Below are positions 1 to 5,940 of a stretch of 6,964 nucleotides of DNA, in pieces. Made by a program: the position numbers and the translations under genes. The stretch covers positions 1-6,964 of the forward strand of contig CALKBB010000156.1 of the NCBI GenBank assembly GCA_937989795.1, in the 5' to 3' direction. The notes below the pieces were generated by a model that was given only the letters and a program-made list of their open reading frames with translations, was not told the origin of the DNA and did no database searches. The stretch is from an uncultured Collinsella sp. (GTDB lineage Bacteria; Actinomycetota; Coriobacteriia; Coriobacteriales; Coriobacteriaceae). Each line of letters starts with the position of its first letter. The first letter of the stretch is position 1.

Positions 1-662
1 GCAAGCGGAGCGCCGGTGCGCTGAGACACCTTAAGCGCCAAGGTCACAAGCGAAAGGCCGGGAGCGTCGATGCGCACGAGCAAGTCATCGAGCGCGTCGG
101 TCGCCGAGATGCCGCAATCGATTGCCGCCGCCACCCGCAAAAACTCGGTATGCACCGGTTCTTGCGCATGAGCGCCCACAAAGCGCATGCCCTGGGCCAG
201 CGAATGTCCCGAGGCAAGCGACATGGAAAGTGCGGTAAACGCCTCGGGCATTGCCTCTTCTGCATCGTGTTGCTCGCGCCGGCTCTCAAAGCCATCCCGG
301 GCGGCGCCAACGGCAAACGGAGCAACAAGTCCCAAGGCAAATCCGAGGGGCGATAACGACACCATCGTTAGCAAAACGCAGCAGACACCGCTCGATAGCA
401 GCAGAAACGCCAAACGCCCCGAAGCATCCTCGATTGCGAGGCCAAGGCGACGCGCCGGAGCCAGCGATGCCCACGAACGGGCGATCTTTTTCAGCAGATC
501 GTTTTCCACCAGCTCACGCGGCAGCTTCTCTGCCACCGTCTCGAGCGCCTGACGCGCCAGCTCCGCCGGCGGTACCTGCGGCACACGAGGTTCCGCCCCG
601 CACGCCGTCGCAACAGAAAACCCTGCCAAACCCCCTACGACGAGGGGCACAACGATCTCCAT
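1..662 (-). CDS. tadB: TadB-like Flp pilus assembly platform protein (type II secretion F family), 3'-truncated by window edge
   Basis: The first 220 residues are visible and the frame is open to the window edge, so the C-terminus is missing. The likely role is the inner-membrane platform on which the TadA ATPase acts during Flp pilin assembly. I see a hydrophobic N-terminal segment (about residues 3-19), a polar region (21-80), and a long hydrophobic stretch (about 83-120) that could hold two membrane helices. A T2SSF-type domain then begins around residue 138 (MPEAFTALSMSLASGHSLAQ, then AIDCGISATDALDDLLVRI). Family members are usually about 300 residues, so roughly a third is missing. The ATG at 662 is chosen because AGGAGG lies 7 nt upstream. 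The gene starts inside the last codons of tadA (28-nt overlap). The family call is firm. TadB rather than TadC rests on the position directly after tadA and on the long N-terminal membrane region. Confidence 0.85.
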   Translation of the reverse strand, partial: MEIVVPLVVGGLAGFSVATACGAEPRVPQVPPAELARQALETVAEKLPRELVENDLLKKIARSWASLAPARRLGLAIEDASGRLAFLLLSSGVCCVLLTMVSLSPLGFALGLVAPFAVGAARDGFESRREQHDAEEAMPEAFTALSMSLASGHSLAQGMRFVGAHAQEPVHTEFLRVAAAIDCGISATDALDDLLVRIDAPGLSLVTLALKVSQRTGAPL

Positions 663-1963
663 TCGTCCACCTCCTCTTGCGTGAGCGTTCCCGAGCGCAG
701 GCCCTCTGCGATAAACGGAGGCTCGCGATCGAGCGTCCAGGCGCGCGTGGCGGCATCGAACGTCACGTAGCGCTCAAGCTCCACGCCGCCCGACGCGCCG
801 CGTCGCACTCCCGAATAGGAGGACACGAAACGCCTGCCGTCCGCATGGCGCTCGGACATCACGATGCCGTCGAGCGCCATGGCAATCTGCTCCTCGATAA
901 GCTCGCTCGGCAGATCGATGCCATAGCGCGCAAGCAGCGTCAAACGCACCACGGTCTCCTGCTCGGTGCCCGCATGAAGCGTGGTGAGCGACCCATCGTG
1001 CCCGGTGTTCATGGCCTGCAGCATGTCGCAACATTCCGCACCGCGCACCTCACCCACCACAATACGGTCGGGACGCATGCGCAGGGCGTTGGTCACCAGG
1101 TCGCGGATTGTCACCGCGCCCTCGCCCTCAATTGAAGCCTCGCGCGCCTCCAGGCGAACCACATGCGGGTGATGCGCAAACTTGAGCTCGGCGGAGTCCT
1201 CGATCGTCACGATGCGCTCGCCGGTGGATATCTCGCACGATAGCGCGTTGAGCAGCGTGGTCTTGCCCGACCCCGTGCCACCTGCAACCGCCAAATCCTG
1301 GCGCAGCGATACCGCGCACGACAGCAGCTGTGCATACCAAAGCGGTAGCGACCCCAGGCTCACAAGCTCGTCCAGCGAACAGATGCGGTCCGAGAACTTG
1401 CGGATGGTGAGGATCGGCCCATCGATCGCCACAGGCGGGATCACCGCGTTGACGCGATAGCCCGTCTTGAGGCGTGCGTTGACGATGGGGCTGCGCTCGT
1501 CGATGCGCCTGCCCAGCGGCGAGATGATGCGGTCGATGAGCACGCGGATTTGCTCGTCATCCTCAAACGCATGCTCGATGGGATATAAGACGCCGCCGCG
1601 CTCAAAGAAAGCCGATCGGCAGCCGTTGACCATGATCTCGGTGACGGTGTCGTCCTCGATGAGCGGCTGCAGTGGGCCCAGGCCCACCACGTCGTCCAGG
1701 ATCTCATCGATGATGGTCTCGCGCTCGGGCGTCGCCAGGTCGGTCGGCTCCTCCACGTTGAGCGCCGCCTCCACCGCAGGACGCAATTCCGAGCGGGCGC
1801 GCGCCGGATCGATGTATGCGCTAATACGCGCCACCTCGTCATAGCCCATGCGGTCCATCACGGCGCGCTTGGTGCGGCGCTTGACGGCACGGTGGCGCCC
1901 TGCGTCAACAGGCACTGTCGCCGCGGCCGCGCCGGCCGCCTTAATCCTTGTTTGCAAGCTCAT
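635..1963 (-). CDS. tadA: TadA/CpaF-type secretion ATPase of the Flp pilus
   Basis: This 442-residue cytoplasmic ATPase is complete and of normal family length. It would power pilin polymerisation as a hexamer at the membrane. The N-terminal region (about 1-75) is basic and variable. The CpaF N-terminal domain follows, with ETIIDEILDDVVGLGPLQPL (82-101) and TEIMVNG (108-114). The ATPase core shows the Walker A motif GGTGSGKTT (228-236), an Asp box around ERIVTIEDSAEL (249-260), Walker B RIVVGEVRG (300-308) and a His box GHDGSLTTLHA (321-331). All expected catalytic residues are visible, including K234, E305 and H330. The ATG at 1963 overlaps the tadZ stop as ATGA, and a GAGGGTG sequence lies about 7 nt upstream, so translational coupling is likely. 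The order tadZ-tadA-tadB is the usual one for tad loci. A type IV-secretion VirB11 ATPase is the main alternative, but the neighbours argue against it. Confidence 0.96.
   Translation of the reverse strand: MSLQTRIKAAGAAAATVPVDAGRHRAVKRRTKRAVMDRMGYDEVARISAYIDPARARSELRPAVEAALNVEEPTDLATPERETIIDEILDDVVGLGPLQPLIEDDTVTEIMVNGCRSAFFERGGVLYPIEHAFEDDEQIRVLIDRIISPLGRRIDERSPIVNARLKTGYRVNAVIPPVAIDGPILTIRKFSDRICSLDELVSLGSLPLWYAQLLSCAVSLRQDLAVAGGTGSGKTTLLNALSCEISTGERIVTIEDSAELKFAHHPHVVRLEAREASIEGEGAVTIRDLVTNALRMRPDRIVVGEVRGAECCDMLQAMNTGHDGSLTTLHAGTEQETVVRLTLLARYGIDLPSELIEEQIAMALDGIVMSERHADGRRFVSSYSGVRRGASGGVELERYVTFDAATRAWTLDREPPFIAEGLRSGTLTQEEVDEWRSLCPSS
670..675 (-). promoter_or_regulatory. Ribosome binding site of tadB, inside tadA
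   Basis: The minus strand reads AGGAGG here, 7 nt before the ATG at 662. The site lies wholly within the tadA coding region and fixes the tadB start. It implies that ribosomes finishing tadA are close to the tadB start. Confidence 0.8.
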
Positions 1964-3603
1964 CGCGAATCACCCTCGCGCGACCAGGGAAGACGGATGC
2001 GCGGGCGCTCGGTGCGCGTCGCGCGGTCGGTGACCATGTCGTTCCAGGGACCGACGGCGCAGCCCAGCTCCACGAGCATCTTGCGCGTGGCTTCGCGCAC
2101 GCTGGTGGCAAAAGCGCTGGTCTGGCCCACTGCCTCGTCAGCACGGCCGAATGCCATGAGCGCCGCCAAGTCCTGCCCGCCGTCGGCGATGCGGATCTTG
2201 GAGCTCAACGCGCAGGCAATCTCAAAGCGTATGGCGACATCCTCGTCGGCACCGCGCGCGCCAAACCGGTTGAACACGGCGCTCATGCGCGTGCGCGGCA
2301 CGCCCACACGGCTCGTCAGTTCGATGACGCGTGCCGTGGACGTCGCAGACGACACCGATGGATCGCCCACGACCAGGCAGCGGTCGCTTGCCGCCACCGC
2401 GGCCGCCACGGCGTCACCCCAAAAGACCGAGGTGTCGACAAGAACCACGTCGGATTCGCGGCGCAAGACGTCGAGCAGCAGCTCCACCGGACGTGCCATC
2501 AGCTCGGCCTGTTCGGGCGCAGCGACCGGACCCCAAAGCGTAACGCCCGGGGCCACGCGCATCGAGGCGGCCACGATGTCCGATTCGGCGAGTGCGCCCG
2601 CAGCCGATGGCTCGATAAGCGTCGCCATGTCATGCGGGGCATCGGCACCCAACAGGTCGTAGAGGTTTCCAAACATCAGGTCCAAGTCGAGCACGGCGGC
2701 ACGCAGGCCCAGCAGCGACGCCGCGTGCGCCATGGCGGCGACGATCGTCGACTTGCCGCAACCGCCCGAACCCGAGACGGCGCAGACAACCGGGGCTCGA
2801 TGCGACGGAGCGGCGGCATCCGCCGGCGACGTGGGGACAAGCGGCGCTGGCACGGGCTGCAACGTCCCCGTCTCCCCGGCAGCGCTCATATGCTGCGTCC
2901 AAGCCGGCATGGCAGGTTGCTCGACCTGCGAGACCGAGTCTGGGGACTTCACGGTCGCATCGGTACGAGCATTGTCGTTCCCGGCAAGCCCCTCAACCTC
3001 GTCAAGCTCATCGACCAGGCTCACGCCATGCACGTATCCCATATCTACAGCCAGAAGCTCCTCGCCATACGGCACCGGCTCTCCGACATCATCGTACGCA
3101 AGGGGGTCCCGGGGACACCGATCATGCTCGGCTTCCGCTTTTCCACAATCATCAACACGCGGGCCTCTTGTAGCGCGAGGCGCCCCGGGTTCCCTATCAA
3201 CAAAAGCATCGGGCTCAATCGTCATACACCGGTCGTAACCAACCGTCCCCTCGCCCGCGCGTCCGTTGCCGCAAATGCTGCGCGCAGCGATAACCTCGGT
3301 CGCCCCTGCGCGAAACAGCCCCTCGATATCCGAAGGATCGAGCGTCTCTATCAGTACGACCACGCGGCTCACGCGGCCCTCTGCCGTCAGACGCGCAACG
3401 GTCTTTCGCACGTCTTCGGCATCGAACAGGGCTGCCGCGATAATCGCCGCCCCGCGACGCGACGGAAACGCCCGCGCCATGGACACCAGCCCATCCAGGT
3501 CGCCTACGCGAAGCACCTGCGCGCCCGCATCGCGGCCCTCGACTTCCCGCTGCAGCAATCCGTAATCACCGCACGCGCAGCATGCAAGCCAGATCGCCTT
3601 CAT
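1960..3603 (-). CDS. tadZ: TadZ/CpaE-like pilus localisation protein: pseudo-receiver domain plus MinD/ParA-family ATPase
   Basis: This 547-residue protein likely places the Tad machinery in the cell. Numbering is from the ATG at 3603. Residues 1-110 look like a response-regulator receiver fold, with AAIIAAALFDAED, then RVVVLIETLD, then LFRAGATEVIAA. Residues about 111-269 form a long acidic and Pro/Ala-rich linker. A MinD/ParA-type ATPase follows, with P-loop SGSGGCGKST (277-286), the CpaE-typical segment VLDLDLMFGNL (304-314) and a Walker B-like strand DVVLVD (385-390). The family's deviant P-loop normally reads KGGxGK, but here the first lysine is Ser279 while the second, Lys284, is kept. 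The cpaB stop and this ATG overlap as TGATG. A GTG at 3606 is an equally possible start one codon earlier. GGAGG lies 9 nt before the ATG and 6 nt before the GTG. The length is greater than many TadZ proteins because of the linker. Family confidence is high; ATP hydrolysis is uncertain. Confidence 0.9.
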   Translation of the reverse strand: MKAIWLACCACGDYGLLQREVEGRDAGAQVLRVGDLDGLVSMARAFPSRRGAAIIAAALFDAEDVRKTVARLTAEGRVSRVVVLIETLDPSDIEGLFRAGATEVIAARSICGNGRAGEGTVGYDRCMTIEPDAFVDREPGAPRATRGPRVDDCGKAEAEHDRCPRDPLAYDDVGEPVPYGEELLAVDMGYVHGVSLVDELDEVEGLAGNDNARTDATVKSPDSVSQVEQPAMPAWTQHMSAAGETGTLQPVPAPLVPTSPADAAAPSHRAPVVCAVSGSGGCGKSTIVAAMAHAASLLGLRAAVLDLDLMFGNLYDLLGADAPHDMATLIEPSAAGALAESDIVAASMRVAPGVTLWGPVAAPEQAELMARPVELLLDVLRRESDVVLVDTSVFWGDAVAAAVAASDRCLVVGDPSVSSATSTARVIELTSRVGVPRTRMSAVFNRFGARGADEDVAIRFEIACALSSKIRIADGGQDLAALMAFGRADEAVGQTSAFATSVREATRKMLVELGCAVGPWNDMVTDRATRTERPRIRLPWSREGDSR

Positions 3604-4262
3604 CACTCGTCGCCTCCGCTCTTTTTGCCGCGCACCGTGGCGGGAATCGTCAAACTGACCGTCCCCTTACCCGAGGCCCCCAGCAATTCCTTAACGTCTT
3701 CGGGGTCGGCCGCCAGCGTCACCCATTCGATCTTGCCTTCGCGCGTGGCACCGGCCACTTCGCTGGTATCGATCACGCGCGCGCCGCACAGCCGATCGGT
3801 CACGCCGTCCTTTTGCACGTACACGTCCACGTAGCTGCCCACGCCCGTGGCGCCCCCGACCGAATGCTCGGCATCGACCGCCACCGAAACGGCGACCTTG
3901 CCCTTAGGCACCTCGAGCTTGTGACTCTCGGCCTTGGTGTAGACATTGCAGATCACGGCGTTTTTGGGAATACGCGAAGTCGTCACGTCGCCGCGCACCT
4001 GGCGCAGCTCGGTCGCCGCATCGCGCGGCAGCAGGCTCGCCAGCCATTCCTGGGTTATGACATTGGTCTCGTCGAGGGTCTCGCCCGCATCGATATCGCG
4101 CGCCGCGACGCACACCTCGACGCGATCGCCGCCGTACTTGGTCAGCATCTCGGCCTGGGCCCGCTCAGCCTGCGAGCGAATCGATGACGCGTAGACCATG
4201 CAGAGCAGCGCGGCGAGCACGCCCGCGATCAGACTGATGGCGATGCGCTTGCTCTTGTTCAC
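3603..4262 (-). CDS. cpaB: CpaB/RcpC-like Flp pilus assembly protein with SAF domain
   Basis: The protein has 219 residues from the GTG at 4262. It has a short basic N-terminus (MNKSKR), one membrane helix (about 7-25), and then an extracytoplasmic part. A SAF-like domain covers about residues 47-110 (VEVCVAARDIDAGETLDETN, then TTSRIPKNAVICNVYTK). An RcpC-type domain follows (KVAVSVAVDAEHSVGGATGV, then GSYVDVYV), and the tail is basic and glycine-rich. Members of this family are found in Tad loci. In Gram-negative bacteria they work with the secretin, and in Gram-positive bacteria their partner is not clear. This is the first gene of the pilus operon seen here. The frame stays open upstream to 4340, but the GTG is preferred. 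It has AGAGGAG 5 nt upstream and directly precedes a typical lysine-rich membrane anchor. The extra 26 upstream residues are tryptophan-rich and unlike the family. Confidence 0.88.
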   Translation of the reverse strand: MNKSKRIAISLIAGVLAALLCMVYASSIRSQAERAQAEMLTKYGGDRVEVCVAARDIDAGETLDETNVITQEWLASLLPRDAATELRQVRGDVTTSRIPKNAVICNVYTKAESHKLEVPKGKVAVSVAVDAEHSVGGATGVGSYVDVYVQKDGVTDRLCGARVIDTSEVAGATREGKIEWVTLAADPEDVKELLGASGKGTVSLTIPATVRGKKSGGDE

Positions 4263-4267
4263 GGCCG

Positions 4268-4274
4268 CTCCTCT
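4268..4274 (-). promoter_or_regulatory. Ribosome binding site deciding the GTG start of cpaB
   Basis: The minus strand reads AGAGGAG, ending 5 nt before the GTG at 4262. It supports this start over the upstream in-frame starts. A stable hairpin ends only 3 nt upstream of it. Confidence 0.7.
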
Positions 4275-4277
4275 CAA

Positions 4278-4306
4278 GGTAGCAACGGGCGGATGCCCGT
4301 ACCACC
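4278..4306 (-). promoter_or_regulatory. 5'-UTR hairpin immediately before the cpaB ribosome binding site
   Basis: The minus strand can fold with a perfect 6-bp inner stem (ACGGGC, loop ATCC, GCCCGT; 4285-4300). One bulged T separates this from an outer 6-pair stem, GGTGGT against GCTACC with two wobble pairs (4301-4306 with 4278-4283). There is no T-tract, so it is not a terminator. Its position next to the ribosome binding site suggests an effect on translation of the first pilus gene. The fold is seen in the sequence, but the function is inferred. Confidence 0.45.
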
Positions 4307-4348
4307 ATTGTCTGGGTGACCAGAACGCAAAATGGCGCAATCACGATC

Positions 4349-4370
4349 TTGGTTTTGAGTGTCAAACCAA
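4349..4370. promoter_or_regulatory. Inverted repeat overlapping a possible -35 box of the tad operon
   Basis: On the plus strand the arms are TTGGTTTTGA (4349-4358) and TCAAACCAA (4362-4370). They are inverted copies apart from one extra T in the left arm. On the minus strand the repeat contains a perfect -35 hexamer, TTGACA (4365-4360), pointing toward cpaB. I see no convincing -10 at 16-18 nt (GATTGC is the 17-nt candidate), so the promoter call is weak. The geometry fits an operator that blocks or recruits RNA polymerase about 85-100 nt upstream of the cpaB start. Confidence 0.35.
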
Positions 4371-4371
4371 T

Positions 4372-4433
4372 TGCCGACCAAAAGCTGACCGGCCCGTCAA
4401 GCTCGTGGCAAGGTTTTGGTCAGCACGTCGGCA
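4372..4433. repeat. Nested inverted repeat upstream of the tad operon
   Basis: Two perfect 7-bp arm pairs are nested. TGCCGAC (4372-4378) pairs with GTCGGCA (4427-4433), and GCTGACC (4384-4390) pairs with GGTCAGC (4418-4424). The inner spacer is 27 nt. GACCAAAA (4376-4383) and TTTTGGTC (4414-4421) form another inverted 8-mer pair in the same interval, so different pairings compete. It lies between the rsgA terminator and the cpaB promoter region. It could be a DNA-level operator pair or a leader structure. No T-tract follows on either strand. Confidence 0.5.
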
Positions 4434-4460
4434 AAACGCACGTTTAAAGACGCATCGGCA

Positions 4461-4496
4461 ATAAAAAAGCCGCCTCCCGTACCATTGGGAGACGGC
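4461..4496 (-). terminator. Rho-independent terminator of rsgA
   Basis: On the minus strand a ten-position stem (GCCGTCTCCC against GGGAGGCGGC, one internal mismatch) closes an 8-nt loop. It is followed directly by TTTTTTAT. It starts 18 nt after the rsgA stop codon. The sequence is a textbook intrinsic terminator and separates rsgA from the pilus operon. Confidence 0.92.
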
Positions 4497-4514
4497 TGTC
4501 ATAGCTACATTCAA

Positions 4515-5699
4515 TTACAGATGGACGTCGGGATCGAGCATCTGAGCACTCACACGCATGGATGACGCCAGGTTTTGGAACGTCTCCAGGCGCAGGCTGT
4601 CGATCCGCCCGGCGTCCTCGGCCTCGCGAACGGCGCAGCCCGGCTCGTGGGTATGCGTGCAATCGCCAAACCGGCACGCACGCGACGCCTCGACGATCTC
4701 GGGAAACGCACGCGCCAAGCCCCGCTCATGCCCCACGAGCGGCAAACTGCGCAGTCCCGGCGCGTCGGCAATAACGCCGGCATCACCCGGAAGCGCCACC
4801 ATCACGCGCGCGACGGTGGTATGGCGGCCCTGGTCATCGCGCTCGCGTACTCCGCCGGTCGCCAACGTATCGTGACCCAGCAGCGCGTTGAGCAACGTCG
4901 ACTTGCCGGCACCCGATTCACCCAGGATCATGGCGCAGCTCCCGGCGGGCACGCAGGCGCGCACCTCATCCAAACCACGGCCCTCGGCAGAGGATGTCAC
5001 GATTACGCGCACGTCCGGACCCACCAAGCGGTGCACGTGGTCCAGATCGCGCTCGAGCTCATCTGGCTCGCAGCGGTCGGCCTTGGTGAGTACCACCACC
5101 GGCTCGGCATCGCAGTCGAGCGCCAACACCAGCGAGCGCGCCACGCGGTCGAGCAGCACCTCACCGGCGCCGAGCGCCTGCACGATCAGCACGCTATCCA
5201 CGTTGGAGCAGAGCACCTGACGCTCTCCGCGGGCACGGCCGCGCCAACGCTCAAAGCTCGTACGGCGCGGCAGCACGCACTCGATCACGCCCATGTCGTG
5301 CCCGGGAGCACGACGAACCGCCACGCGGTCGCCCACGGCGGGCAGCAAGACCTCGTCCTCGCCACGCGACTTGGCAAACCCCACGGCATGCTCGGCACGA
5401 AAGGTGTCGTCGGCAGTCGCCACCAGCGGAAACCCGCGATCCAAGCGCACCACGGCGCCAAGCTGCATCTGCTCGGGCTCCTCGGCATGTGCGCAGAAAT
5501 CATCAAAGGCAGCCTGCTGGGCTTCATCGACCGGCAGGTCATCAAACGCCGGAACATCCTGCAGCGCGTCGAGTCCCGGCACGCTTGCCAGCAGCTCCTC
5601 GGCAGACGCGGGAGCTTCGGTCGCAAGCTTCCGACGACGATCGCGCTTAGCCCGCGCCCCCGTCGTCTTTTTCTTCGCTTTAGCCTTAGCCTTGCCCAC
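4515..5699 (-). CDS. rsgA: Ribosome small subunit-dependent GTPase A (RsgA)
   Basis: RsgA is a cytoplasmic GTPase that acts late in 30S ribosomal subunit maturation. This copy has 394 residues. The G motifs come in the circularly permuted order typical of the family. G4 TKAD (205-208) and a G5-like TSSAEG (235-240) precede G1 GESGAGKST (260-268), a G2-region GRHTT (291-295) and G3 DAPG (312-315). An OB-fold region lies at about 80-150. The C-terminal zinc site has the expected spacing C342-x4-C347-x-H349-x5-C355. The start is the GTG at 5699, with GGGAGG 5 nt upstream and the sequence GKAKAKAKKK after it. An in-frame ATG at 5747 would add 16 residues that look like non-coding sequence and would start within 1 nt of the T-tract of the hairpin at 5748-5782. 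About 80 residues precede the OB fold, longer than in E. coli RsgA. They form a Lys/Arg-rich tail and then an acidic stretch. Confidence 0.95.
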   Translation of the reverse strand: MGKAKAKAKKKTTGARAKRDRRRKLATEAPASAEELLASVPGLDALQDVPAFDDLPVDEAQQAAFDDFCAHAEEPEQMQLGAVVRLDRGFPLVATADDTFRAEHAVGFAKSRGEDEVLLPAVGDRVAVRRAPGHDMGVIECVLPRRTSFERWRGRARGERQVLCSNVDSVLIVQALGAGEVLLDRVARSLVLALDCDAEPVVVLTKADRCEPDELERDLDHVHRLVGPDVRVIVTSSAEGRGLDEVRACVPAGSCAMILGESGAGKSTLLNALLGHDTLATGGVRERDDQGRHTTVARVMVALPGDAGVIADAPGLRSLPLVGHERGLARAFPEIVEASRACRFGDCTHTHEPGCAVREAEDAGRIDSLRLETFQNLASSMRVSAQMLDPDVHL

Positions 5700-5704
5700 A
5701 AGCG

Positions 5705-5710
5705 CCTCCC
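5705..5710 (-). promoter_or_regulatory. Ribosome binding site deciding the GTG start of rsgA
   Basis: The minus strand reads GGGAGG, 5 nt before the GTG at 5699. It favours this start over the upstream ATG at 5747, which has no comparable site. Confidence 0.75.
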
Positions 5711-5747
5711 AGCACCACAAATCACAACTGAGCAGGTATTTTCCCAC

Positions 5748-5782
5748 AAAAAGAGCCAGTCGAGCAAACGCTCGACCGGCTC
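5748..5782 (-). terminator. Hairpin plus T-tract: terminator of the ATPase transcript or attenuator in the rsgA leader
   Basis: On the minus strand GAGCC and GTCGAGC stems (5 and 7 bp, one A/C mismatch between them) close a 4-nt loop. TTTTT follows immediately. The form is that of an intrinsic terminator. It lies about 160 nt after the ATPase stop and only about 50 nt before the rsgA start. It therefore either ends read-through from the ATPase gene or, if the rsgA promoter lies upstream of it, acts in the rsgA leader. The plus strand lacks a T-tract after the stem. Confidence 0.75.
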
Positions 5783-5842
5783 ACATACTTTCCCTCAGCC
5801 CTTTATCATCCGCACGGGAGAAAAGCCAACAAGGATACCGCA

Positions 5843-5929
5843 GGGCCCGCCCCGGAAGCCTTTCTCCCGAACGATCCCGCAGCGCGAAGCGCGAGGACCA
5901 GTGAGGGAGAAAGGGCGTGGGGCGGGCCC
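5843..5929. repeat. 87-nt GC-rich palindromic element (REP-like) after the ATPase gene
   Basis: The outer arms GGGCCCGCCCC (5843-5853) and GGGGCGGGCCC (5919-5929) are perfect 11-bp inverted copies. The inner arms TTTCTCCC (5861-5868) and GGGAGAAA (5905-5912) add 8 bp, with 7 and 6 nt of unmatched sequence between. The central part holds a further small hairpin, GCGC-GAA-GCGC (5882-5892). The element starts 11 nt past the ATPase stop codon, has no T-tract directly after the stem, and contains no plausible gene. This looks like a mobile or repeated intergenic palindrome (REP/MITE-like) or a transcript 3'-end stabiliser. Copy number cannot be judged from one window. Confidence 0.65.
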
Positions 5930-5940
5930 GGACAGGTACG

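Noticed and set aside
597..662. A lipoprotein signal at the TadB N-terminus (hydrophobic segment ending in ATAC)
   Set aside because: The segment has no basic residues before the hydrophobic part and the lipobox is not canonical. A membrane helix of a TadB protein explains it better.
251..1135. A 294-codon open frame on the plus strand, opposite tadB and tadA
   Set aside because: Its composition (Arg, Pro, Ala, His) is that of an antisense frame. The minus-strand frames show a full Walker A/B ATPase and a T2SSF domain.
1948..3834. A 628-codon open frame on the plus strand, opposite tadZ
   Set aside because: Its product is rich in Arg and His with no domain pattern. It is the expected antisense shadow of a GC-rich gene, while the minus strand encodes recognisable ATPase and receiver-like domains.
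4263..4340. N-terminal extension of cpaB to an upstream start at 4340
   Set aside because: The extra 26 residues are unlike the family, there is no good ribosome binding site at 4340, and they would cover the hairpin and the strong AGAGGAG before the GTG at 4262.
4384..4400. A second promoter for the tad operon using TTGACG (minus strand, 4400-4395)
   Set aside because: No -10-like hexamer is found at 16-18 nt; the sequence there is GC-rich (TCGGCA) and part of an inverted repeat.
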